Shown here: in pieces, positions 25,182 to 36,041 of the stretch
How positions within the stretch are numbered: the stretch's first letter is position 1
How the letters are laid out: every line of letters begins with the position of its first letter
DNA from: Paramacrobiotus metropolitanus
Lineage: Eukaryota; Tardigrada; Eutardigrada; Parachela; Macrobiotidae
DNA: 64,000 nucleotides
NCBI RefSeq assembly: GCF_019649055.1
Contig: NW_026570422.1
Location: 1 to 64,000 of the forward strand
Direction of reading: 5' to 3'
Translations under genes and position numbers: made by a program
Notes under the pieces: generated by a model
Databases searched by the model: none
The model's input: only the letters and a program-made list of their open reading frames with translations
Told to the model about the DNA's origin: nothing

Positions 25182-26298
25182 ATGTTAGCTCCAAAAGTCT
25201 ATCTGGAAGTACTCATCGTCTTAGCTTTAAGCCAATGCAGTAAGTCGTGGCTGCATAACTTCAGCCCTGGATTTCTTGTGTACTCATACCGATGCAAAAC
25301 GTTAACGATTCCCCGCGTGGCTTCCTAACCGCATTTTTTAACATTTACTCGCTGTTTCTGAAGGCGTAGGCATTAAGTGCTATGGATGTAAGGAAGAGAG
25401 CTGTTGGATGCTGTCAGCTAATAAAGGCACTCACAATCTGCAGTACGCTTCCGCTGATGAGCGGAAGGACTGCCCGACTGCGCAACTCTGCATAAAACTG
25501 CGATTCACAGGTGACTAATTTGAATTAATTGTGCTATGAAAATGGGAGACGAAGCTTGAGAGGACGAAGCGGAAGACAAAAAAGCCCGCACCGAACGGAA
25601 CGCCACATAAAAATACTTTAGTCGAAAAAATTACTAAGCGCAACAAGATTTTAGCAGTTCAACTGTCAGGCAGATAAGAATGAAATTCACTTTGTCCACT
25701 TTGGTTGCGTAAACGAATGAACGGTTGATTCGCAATCTCTTACAACTCGATTTCGCTTGGGCTGAAAGTTCACGCCTTAAGAATTCATTTTGCAGATGAG
25801 TAGTAATAATACAAATGTGCTGTCTGAGTATTTTAGGTCACTCTATTAAGTAACGTGACACTAATTTTCTGTTCAATAGATCCGTTCGAAAGCCATGCGG
25901 ATCCGTTTTACATTTTTGAATGCCTTTTTAACCCGGAATATCCGACTTGCGACAGCATAACCAAAGTCTGGACAACCACATTTGGGCGGAGCGTTAAGTG
26001 TCATGCATGCGCGACAGACTACTGCAATAACGAAACGTTGGGAACGGAGGAGAATCCCGGTTTGCCAGGCGATGCCAAATCAGCTGGCCCACATGTACAC
26101 CCGGAAACCAGCCTGCTCATACTCATCCCAATGTTAATCCTTTCTACGGCCAATATACATCTGTCAACGATAATACGTGGAGCTGTCGTGCAGAAATGGC
26201 TACCTAATAATTTCTTTGGACATTCACATTTGTATGACGCTTTGTATTGGATAAATGCCAGCGCACTCTTTCTATACTCTAAAGTGGCATTCTGCTGA
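25182..26298 (+). CDS. Ly6/uPAR-like secreted or GPI-anchored protein
   Basis: Exons: 25182-25239, 25370-25510, 25880-26298; 205 aa. Exon 1 is a 19-residue signal peptide ending in phase 1, as in the other Ly6 genes here. The domain opens IKCYGCKEESC and closes CHACATDYCNN, the Ly6 pattern. After it a hydrophobic run (SLLILIPMLILSTANIHL) could be a GPI-attachment signal. The frame continues ~45 residues beyond it, which is odd for a GPI signal and may mean that the true 3' end uses another splice site or that the segment is transmembrane. Ligand unknown. Confidence 0.7.
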
Positions 26299-26456
26299 AA
26301 CTTTTATCTTGGCACTGCCAGTAATGCTGTGGGCAGGACTGCTGATCTGTCCACTTCGAACGAGCACAGTAGTAAAATAGAATGACCAATGAAATCGCTG
26401 TATGATTGTTACAGCTGCGATTTTTCGCTTTGCTCTGCGCAGTGTGTCGTGTTTGT

Positions 26457-27546
26457 GATAAAAGATGGCAGCGGCACCTGCCACTGGCAACTGCCACCGG
26501 CAGTGGCACATGCCACCACGTGTTCTGGCAAGCGATAAAAGGTAGCAGTTGCCACAAATCAGGAGTGCTCGCATAAAGTTATTTTGGCACGCCAGTTAAA
26601 ATAAGAACTTAACCGGATTAGCTCCAAAACAGGTGGAAATCGTTTGGCTTTTATTCTTTTATTAGAAATCTTTTATTCGGGCTACAGATTGTCATCAAAC
26701 AAAGCATAAAAGTGCTTGGGAATATGCGAAAGTGTAGGTTTTCGCGCGGATATACGAATTGGTAATTTGGTACCGTGTATCAGGCCACTTCCCTTAATAA
26801 TTAGAACTGCTACCTACATAAACGTATACTGAGCTGAGCGTTGTAAGCAAACTTTTTACTATTTAACAGCATAATCTATTGCAAAAAACCTGAACCGTAA
26901 AATATATCCTAGAAAGCCGGGGGCTGAAAAGACTTCCGAAAACCTTAGCAAGCACAAGAAACCTGAAAAATCTGTTAAAATAAGCGAATCTAACCAAAGA
27001 GTCGAAGAAAACTTCCAAACCCAAAATAAACGAACTGGATGGAAACACCAAATAAAACCAAACAGTATAATAGCGGTACGGCAGTCGAAACCAGCCTTGT
27101 TACGATAACCAGCATGGCAGCATCAGCGCCACTAAGAGTGCCAGCACCGCTGCCGCTACGACCACGAGAACCACTATCCGTAACTATCTGTAGAATCATT
27201 TTTTTCAGTTTTCGGAAGCTTTTTAGTTTTTTTGCTTTTTAGTTTTTGAGTTTATTACGTTTTTTCGGTTACTTAAATGTGTAAGGCCGTTTAAATGCGT
27301 TTTATATTTTATCAGAATATTAAAATTAATTGTTTTTATGAGCAATGCGGTTTTTATATTTCTCAAACCATATAACCGAGTACATTGGCTGATCCAAATT
27401 TAGAGAAATCGGACAGTTTTGCAGAAAAAAACTAAGTTTTACCGTTTCCGGCAACTGCCACCTTTTATCGCTTGCCAGAACGCGCAGTGGCAACTGCCAC
27501 TGCCGGTGGCAATCGCCAGTGGCAGGTGCCACTGCCACCTTTTATC
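26457..27546. mobile_element. inverted-repeat element, 1.09 kb, 97-bp arms
   Basis: 26457-26553 and 27450-27546 are imperfect inverted copies of equal length. Each is dense in 'gccactggc/gccaccggc' units and begins and ends with gataaaaggtggcag-type sequence. The ~0.9 kb between them has only short open frames and no transposase motif, so this is a non-autonomous foldback or TIR element. Target-site duplications could not be made out. Confidence 0.6.
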
Positions 27547-27966
27547 CCCTGCCGTTTGTGTTTTCAGTAAGTGGCAAAATGTGCTCAGATCTAACGAAAG
27601 CCAACTGAGTGAATGGTTGATGAAAAGGTGCCCAGCCACAACGATGACCGTGAAAGTGGCATTAGACGAAAACCCGACGAATAATCCCGACAATCGTTAA
27701 AACTGGCAACGCTAAACTTAATAAAGTCTGCGCTGTAAATTTATAGACGTAAGGTCACGATAAACTTGCGAACACTCGTAAAGAATAAAGTACAGCATGT
27801 TTCGGCAACAGGATACGTACTCAAAGTACTCGTATGAAATTATAGCAAACCGCGTAGATACGCGGGGTCTTTACAGATCCTAGAGCAGTAGACATTTTCC
27901 ACCGCCGATCTTTCAAAAGTGCGTCACCCTTTGCAAAACGAAGACACGGATGATGATTGTTTGCAG

Positions 27967-28165
27967 ATCAGACATATACCGGACCACCAGACAACTTTTA
28001 CGAATGCAAAGATCTGCTGCGCAGCTGTCGTAGTCCGAATAACCAAGCAGGGCAAACCATGCGAGAGATGTATATGTGCACGGAATGTAGGACCGATCTT
28101 TACAATATTCCAGGAATGGAGGTACTTCCTCAACACACAAGTGAGACAACCCGATACTGCCGACA
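27967..28165 (+). pseudogene. lone Ly6-like exon (C-terminal half of a domain)
   Basis: An open stretch with a good acceptor (tttgcag before 27967) and donor (gtaagt after 28165) reads NFYECKDLLRSC, then MCTECRTDLYN, resembling the second half of a Ly6 domain. The closing CN-type cysteine is replaced (DLYN). No signal-peptide exon, N-terminal half or C-terminal exon with matching phase was found nearby. It may be a decayed copy of the gene at 25182, separated from it by the inverted-repeat element, or a real gene whose other exons I missed. Confidence 0.4.
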
Positions 28166-28607
28166 GTAAGTACTTAATCGTGTTACTTCAGGCACGTTTG
28201 ATCATACACTGGATCCGTGCCTTTGGATTAAATTTGTTGCCTCTTGTCGTACGTAGATTTGTTGAACGAACCGTGTACCGTGTTTAAAAGACAGGCGTTA
28301 GCATGCTAATATGCTAATACCATGGCAACATATTGAGTGGGTGTCTCAGCCGGAAGGGGAATTTACTCGGCGAGGAGCTCAGGAGCACGTAAAATTCATG
28401 CACTATGTTTTCTTTATGTGCAATGTAATTCTCTGTCATGATAAAAACTTCAGTTTACAGTACTTCCAAATTCATGTGGATTGGAAGGCTAAGGAAAGTT
28501 TTGCGCTGTTTACGCCTATCATGCTATCTTAATTTGCTAGCTTCGTTTTAGATGTTCTGTAGGATAGAATATAAGATTTCATTTTCTGTCAGCGTTACTA
28601 CATCATA
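28166..28607. other. spacer, no gene seen
   Basis: Holds an open frame at 28311-28532 without recognisable pattern, then the presumed promoter of the EFHC1-like gene. Confidence 0.4.
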
Positions 28608-31607
28608 ATGACTGCACCGCAATTAGTGGCACCATCGTTTGCTCTCGGCTACACTAACGATTACCTGCGCACCAAAGTATGGAAGACAATCGTCGTTTAA
28701 ACTGCAGTGTTTCTGCATTGTCTAAACACAGTTTTTGTGTGTAGGAGCGACATGGTTATACCCGTGCGCAGTCCCTCAGTGTTCCTGGTTGTGTGCGCTC
28801 CAGCCGCCCTTCGGGCGCATTTAATGTGGACGAACCTCGATTGGATTCTGATCAGTTTGGCGATCTCATTAAAACGGGATGCCTCCATCCGGAGTTCTAC
28901 ACGACGCCAACGCAACGTGCAACCAACCTGACATTGGCAGATGAGAAGAAGCTCCTGCAGGATCGCAACGCCGAAAGTGCGCCAGTTAGTATCTTTTTTA
29001 CGGGCGGACTTTACTTTTATTAACAACGATCAGTTTCCTATTGCACAACGATTAAACTCATTAGCGCTTTGATTTAAAATATACATAACAATTTATAGGA
29101 CACTTGGCATATAAAAACTTGAACGCGGTGCTTGTTTCTGCACTATTAAACTGCACCCCACGTTATTAGCATTATTGTACATAGCTGCTCAAAAATCTGT
29201 TTGAAGTTGTTACTGTTGAGCTAACCAAAGGCAAATTTGCTTCTTGATGTTTTACCACAGGTGTTGAGGTTCTTCGCCTACCGTGTGGATGTTGTACAGC
29301 AGGAGAATCCGTTTCTGAAGCTGAACCATCGGGTGCGCCAGTTCACAGTGTACTACTACACGGAGGATAACTCCATCCGAGTGTATGAAAATCCACAAGT
29401 TAATGCCGGCTTTGAGCAAGGAGTATGTTTGCGAAGAGCGCGCTACTACATGCCCGGCCCGGAGCGTGTATTCTGGCACTGGAGCAATCTGGATATCGGT
29501 GTGGACCTGGATCTCAGCGGACATCAGTTCCACCTTTACGACTGCGATGATTATACAAGGGTATGGTCACTAAGGTGCACTGGCATTTTAAGTTTTGTCG
29601 CTAAATCGATTATGAAAACAACGTAAGTTTGTGTCCAGTGGCGATCTCTTGGATCTATTCCAATGTTTCGCGATGTCGGATATTAGCAGCAGAGAATCGA
29701 CACATGCCGCCACTATGTTCGTTGTGTCGTTCAGTGATGATTCGCGCCTAAATGTTTGCGTTTTCTGACGAGTGCGCTGTAGTTTGCCGTGCGAGCACTT
29801 CATATAGCTCTCTGGGATTGTAGAATCTCATTCCCACCAAAGTATGCAACTTATCGAACTTATTGTTTCTTCAGTACTATTATCTTTACAATGGATCAAC
29901 AATCGGTCCCCCCGAAAAACTCCCGGACGATCCATATCTTCAGTACAGAGATTTTGCTGCGCGACCACATACCATTCCATCGGACAAGCCAGACATTCCA
30001 CCGCTCAGCCGTTTCCTTCAGTACGACGGGAAAGTCCTGACTTTCGAGGTCATCATGGACGAGACCATGTTCAAAGCCGGTGATGTCCGCAAGATGTGCC
30101 TCAAATACTATATATACGATGACACCATGGAATTAACAATGCGACCCGCGAAGAACTCCGGCTACGATCCCGTACGGACCATCATCAAGCGCCAGAAAAT
30201 CCCGAAGAACTTCTACAAGGACCTTGTTCGTAGGCACGCAGCGGTACTTCACTTCAACATCGCATAAAGTTTGATTCGTTTTTATAGCGGAGATCGGGGA
30301 TAAGACAACACCGGAATGTTACACGTGGAAGGACCTGAAAGCGGGGCAAACGCTGTTGTTGTTCGGGAGAAAGGTCACTATTTGTGATTGTGATGAGGCA
30401 ACAAAGGAGTGGTACAAGGCAAAACTGGGGCACATGGAGTTTCCCAAAGTCCATCCGGATGAGCTGTTGCCGCAGCAGCCGGAGTTGAATAAGCATCGGC
30501 ATAGCGAATGGCATCCGATGCACCGGCAAGGCGGCTTCGAAGACAGTATGCAGAACTGTCTGAGTCTCAATCCACAGCCTCCCAAGAAAAACGATCTGCA
30601 GGCCATCGTTTACGATAAGGAAGTTCTCCGTTACGAAGCGCGACTGGTAAGCGATGCATAACAGAAAATAAGGGCATTACATAGTTAAGAAAACTTAGCG
30701 TGTGGTTTGCTGCTTACTTGTTAGCGCTTTGAACTCCCTCAGTGGCTTACGAATCAGCGAAAACTGGATATTGCGAAATACCTAACTTCAAATTTGTTCG
30801 ACAGATTTGTCCTTAATTTATTGATTTATTTTATTGACTTTGGTTACTTGCTTCTTTATTTTACATTTTAGTTGTGGTATGAAGCTTCCTCAAATTGCGC
30901 TCGCTCAAACATCTATAAAGCGATACTTTCTAACTGTGCTCTTGTTAAAGGTCACCCAGGAGCCGGATGATCGGTCGCGACGTTTCGTCTTCTCTTACTT
31001 CGTCGGCGATGGAACCGTGATGATTATGGAGCAGTCTGTCGCCTCTATCAGTTCCGTCAAGCAGACATTCTTGTCGCGACGAAAACTGATCAAGGAAGGC
31101 ACATCCAACCCACCCGAGTATTACACCGAGCAGGACTTCACTATTGGATCCGTGCACTTCATCTGCGGACGCTATTTCCAAATTGTTAACTGTGATGAAC
31201 ACGTGGTTAACTTTGCCTTGAGCCAGCCGGGAATGTATACTCCCGAGCAGATTGATCAGTTTCGCAGAGCGGTGGACAGCGGGAAAGCGGCAGTTAGAGA
31301 GGATGTGTATGTGGCAACCGGCGAGGTTGAGAGGGATGTTGCTGAAGCGTTGAACAAGCTGAACCGCTGGTACAACCTCGATCACCAACGGATCTACCGA
31401 CTGTTTTTGGAAAACGATGTCGATAAGACTGGAAAGATTAATAAAGAGATATTGAGTAAAATCTGTTACGGTCTCGGGATTTCATGTGAGGATGATATAA
31501 TTAAGGGCATGCTGCAGAAAGTTGGCAAGACCGAAGATGAGTCGTTCGAATTTGTGCGATTTCTTCATGGCGTCAATATGCTGCACCGATTTGTAGGGTC
31601 CGCTTAA
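28608..31607 (+). CDS. EFHC1: EFHC1/EFHC2-like DM10-domain protein of axonemal doublets
   Basis: Exons: 28608-28676, 28745-28984, 29261-29560, 29875-30229, 30288-30646, 30951-31607; 659 aa (human EFHC1 is 640). Three DM10 domains follow one another: one begins VLRFFAYRVDVVQQENPF, the second RFLQYDGKVLTFEVIMDE, the third VLRYEARL then DDRSRRFVFSYFVGDG. Each ends with an 'FxxxDCDxxT'-type strand (HLYDCDDYT, TICDCDEAT, QIVNCDEHV). The C-terminus carries a degenerate EF-hand (ENDVDKTGKINKEI, non-acidic at position 12). EFHC1/RIB72-type proteins sit inside the A-tubule of doublet microtubules in motile cilia and sperm. EFHC1 versus EFHC2 cannot be decided here. First of three axonemal genes in the same orientation. 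Confidence 0.93.
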
Positions 31608-32243
31608 TGTACTCCATTCTAAAGCGTTTTTTGGAGATTTTTGGAGATTGGAGACATTGGGTAAAATAAACTTGGGCAGTAGCGCCGGATATCGTTCGTC
31701 GTGTTCCGATTTCGCAATTTTCAGCATAATAGTATCCAGCATTTATTAATGATATTTTAAATGGACAGTAATTTGACCATCCAGCATCCAAATCTCATAT
31801 GACGTTATTACAAATTTATAGCTTGATTTATAACTCCCATTAGGAACAGAAGACCTTGTCTGCAAATGCAACTGACGAAACAACAAACGAAAACTAATGG
31901 TAGCACCATGAACAGCACAGTAAGCACTTACTGTACGGGTAAGTACAGTAAGAACAGCACAGTGAGTACTATACTTACCTAAGCTCGTACTTCAACGTGT
32001 GGTGTAGCATTACGGCCGTGCTGCCACGCTGAGTCGCTGACTTACCCCTATGAAACGGCACCAGTAAGCAGCAGTACGTTGGTTACAATTACTTGTTGGG
32101 TATTTGCTAAAGTGAATAATAATTAATAATTAATTAATAAGTAATAGTTAATAATAATTAAAGATAACGATGCAGGCATGATGCAGTTTTACATGTGCCT
32201 TCTTTGAAATAGCTGAAGTAGTTCGAGAGTTTTAAAATCTTGC
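31608..32243. other. spacer between EFHC1-like and calaxin-like genes
   Basis: Contains local repeats of 'agtaagcacttactgtacgg'-like sequence (31920-31980) and a taataattaa-rich stretch (32110-32165). No gene seen. Confidence 0.5.
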
Positions 32244-35191
32244 ATGATGGATAAGGACAAGACTACATCGACGAACCTGCTCAGCCAGGGAGTGACCCTG
32301 GATGATTTTTGGATGTTAAGCAAGAAACCGTACCTGACAAAGGACGGCGTATATAAGAAGCCTGAGCATGGCGAAAACGACGCACTGGCACCTCAGAACC
32401 TGAAGCTTTATCCTACGGAGGAGGACGAAGAGAGACGACAGCCGCCGCGGCTAGTTATTTTGAAGAGCGAAGTAGATCGTTTCATCGACAGCTTCTATCC
32501 GCACTCGGAACGTAAGTTCATGCGTAGATCTTTGAAGTTTGAATGTGAGATACAGTAAGTCAGAATTATGGTAGCTTAACCGCTTTCATTAACTTAAAGA
32601 CACTTTCCAGAAAGTGTCGCTTTCCGAAAGAACCGCCTCTATACGCAATGCAAAATGTTTTATAAGGTTTGTTATGAGTTAAATTTGTTAGGAATTTTCT
32701 GTTTCAGTTATGTTACTTATGACTTATACAGCTTGAATTACAGCTTAAACAATTTCTTTTAAATGTGTATCAAGCTTATTAAATTTCTGGTTGGCTTACT
32801 TAAAATGGTTTGTTGCATATACGGGAATGGACTTCTGGCAAATTTTCAGCGGAATTATTCTGCTTGACAATTTAAGCTGGGTGATTTAAATGTTTTCGGG
32901 GTTCTCAAGTGTTGACACTGATTTCTCCCTCAGTTTTAGCAAGACAGTAGGCACATTTCACTTTACAGGCGGATTTAAAACTGGCTCATGTTTAGAATAA
33001 ATTATGTAAAAACACTTTTTACCAAATGCATCATATTATCCACATATTTTAGCCTTGACATTTATGGATTATGCCTTCCTGATTTTTCTACTCTGCTGCG
33101 AAGCACAATGGCTTTATCATCCACTCCATTCGTTCCTAATGGGCAGTGGATAATTAATGTATAAAAAGAGCGTGTTAACTAACACATACAACCTAGAGTA
33201 GGCGTAAAGAGATTTTAATTTCGGAAAGTTTGCCGAAACTATTCCGTGAACATTTTTTATGAAACTCTGCCGACCTCCAATGTATTCTTGCTACATGACT
33301 GTGCGATGTTTACGCATTATGCCGTACGGTTCGTATGAAAAATCACAGAAAGGATGGCCGGTATAAATGCTACAGCTATTTTTCTTTGCAGTTCAGAAGA
33401 ACGAAACTAGAGCGTTAGTAGATTTGTTCTTCGAACACGCTAAAAAGCCTAAGGGATACATGACGAAGACGCAATTCAAGCGCTTTATTTTTGGGACTCT
33501 GGACATGTATGACGCATTTCTTTGTGAACGCAGTAGGTACATGTTCACAACTGGTAAATCTATTCTTAATACAAGCGGTAACAGTAATTATTGTTTTTTC
33601 AGTGTTCATTATTTTTGACAAAAATAAGGTACATCGCACTAGTGGCAGTCCTATGCAGCCATTGTTGAAATCCATGTTCCAGCGAATTTTCTAGGATGAG
33701 TTAATCGACTATCAGGAGTGGACTCATGGAATGCACACGATTTTAGTGGGATCCATTCACGAACAAATGAAATGTATGTTCAACAGCAAAGTAGGATAAG
33801 GCGGTACAGAGAATAACTAAATACTTTATGTACGACCGCTTGTGATAAATTTACTTTCCACTGAAATAATTTATAAAGAGACGCACTACACGAAATAAGT
33901 AATTTATTGATAAGTGATTAAAAGTTACATTGTAATTGCTTTATAGATTGCTTTTTGGCGTACGATCTGCGCGGAAAAGGTCAGCTGGAATCTGAAGACA
34001 TTAAGTTTTGGATCAAGCGGAGCTATTATAACCTGAACCCGATGACTGACAGCCAAAAAGCCGAATTTTACGAGGTCTGGTACGGTAACCGGCATACGTT
34101 TGCTGAGTTTTGAACGCTAGCGCATAGCGCCGCATACAGAGGTTACCCCAGGAAAACCATTTCGCTACTATTATTAATTTCCCTGTTTATTACTAGGACA
34201 TTTATCGTTTAATCATGAATCGCATTGCCCACCAGAAGGATGACTACATAACCTTCAAAAAGTACCGCACAGCTGTCTGTGATAATCCGTCACTGATGCA
34301 GCTAATCGGGGCGGTTCTACCCGATCCAGAGGTAAAGGCATATGACAGATTAAAAGTGCAGTGATCTTTCTCTTTTTGGTACTGTTTAACAATTTCTTGT
34401 TATCAGATTGTCTGGAAAGTCAACGATATGCTCTTTCCGCGTTTCTTCCGCTCGCAGCATCTAATGCTGTTTCCACGTGGTGATGTGCCTACCGACCGCG
34501 GAATCAAGTATGACCCCAGCCGTCTAATGAAACGCTTCCCACAGCCGGAAGTCTGTTATCCACCCAATTTTATTAAAGGTCACTTCACAGAGTTATTGTT
34601 GTTAAATATATGAATTTTATAAAAACTGATTTTATTAAACCTTATTTATTATAATTATTAATGACTTATTAAAGTGCAAAACATTCTTATCCTTTGGCGT
34701 CACAAATCTGAGATCAAAACTTTGTCATTACTCAGCACTGAAAGCGGCCTTTGTATCCTTAAAAGTTTCTGAAGTTCCTGAACAATGCAGATACACCAAT
34801 TTTGCGAACACAAAAACTTTATGATTTATTTCTGCTTCGTGACTTGTTGATTTATTACTCTCCTAATCATTTTTATTTTACGAGTAAGTCAATTATTTTA
34901 TGTTGCTCTAGTCGCATTTAAATACTTACTATTTTGCAATCTCTGAGAACTAACACTCTTTCAACCTTTTACCGGCGCAAGTGAATAGTTTTGTGTGTTA
35001 AAGGCCCCGATGGGAAGCCGGTGCCACGAGGAAAATTTCCATACGCCAAGGAAGAATATCTGCAAACGTCAGGGAAAGATGCAAAGGATCCAAAAGCACC
35101 AGCAAAGGAGAATAAGCCAGAAGTAGCGGCAAAGCCACCGGAAAAGGCCGACGGTGGAAAAGGCACTCCGAAAGATGAGAAAAAGAAATGA
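32244..35191 (+). CDS. CLXN: calaxin (EFCAB1)-like EF-hand protein
   Basis: Exons: 32244-32511, 33392-33532, 33603-33628, 33695-33773, 33947-34074, 34197-34331, 34407-34578, 35004-35191; 378 aa, against ~211 in calaxin. The core (~residues 90-285) follows calaxin: FIIFDKNKDELIDYQEWTHG, GSIHEQMKYCFLAYDLRGKG, then SLMQLIGAVLPDPE near the end. Calaxin is the Ca2+ sensor of the outer-dynein-arm docking complex. Only the first loop (DKNKDELIDYQE) is a canonical Ca2+-binding EF-hand. The next (DLRGKGQLESED) and the third lack key acidic residues. There is an N-terminal extension of ~90 residues and a Lys/Pro/Ala-rich tail on the last exon. Two donors (gtctgg, gtcact) are weak but fixed by phase. 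Confidence 0.85.
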
Positions 35192-36041
35192 ATAAAAACA
35201 AGCAATTAGGCTATGTTTCTTGATTATCACAGCCATTATTGCGAACTATAAGAACAGCTATGATCTTTTAGGAAATTTTCCGATGTCTGTTAACTGTTAA
35301 ATAAAGAAACTCGCAAGAAAATATACGAATAATACCGTTGTTTCTCTGTTTGAGCATTCAGTGCAAGGTACTGTATCGTTCCAATGCAATAAAAGTAAAA
35401 ACTGTTTTATTAATAATTCTGTGAACTTTCACCGGACACTCGGGTCGCTAACACCAAGCATTTGATCTGCTATGGGCTGCAAATATTAACCACTCGACAA
35501 AGGAATTGGTTACGCGTCACACGTGTGACGGTGATGGTGCGTACCAAAATTCTGGACTTACTAGCCCTCATACAGTAGGAGTTGGCAGTTTTTCCAGCCT
35601 CCTACCACTCAGCCAGACTTTGAGCTGTTACTTGGTAACGACGGAGCACCTGCGAAACAAAAAGCAAAAGCAACGAGCTTGGTGATTTTATGCAAATTGC
35701 ATACGAGTACTGCACATATAATGTACCAGCAATACTGTACAAGTTGCTTTATGTTAAGCCTCAAAGTACTGCTCATAATGAGGAATAATACAACGTTTTA
35801 TTTTCTCCGATTCTCAGTATCACATCCACCCATAATCTAAGTCACTTCTACAGCGCTTGCTTTCCTTGAGTCCACAGCAAATTTGTTCGATTGGATTATC
35901 TATGAAAGATGTAAGCTTACATTTTGGAACAGACAGCGTCACTTTTAATTTGGATCTGCAGATGGTGGCCATACTTATAATGCGTGCTAAGTTTGCTGTT
36001 AAACTATAAGAAGTGCACCAGAAAAGGACCCTACCATTTGT
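35192..36041. other. spacer, no gene seen
   Basis: AT-rich. Includes an aataaa near 35300 that could end the calaxin-like transcript, and the upstream region of DRC1. Confidence 0.45.
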
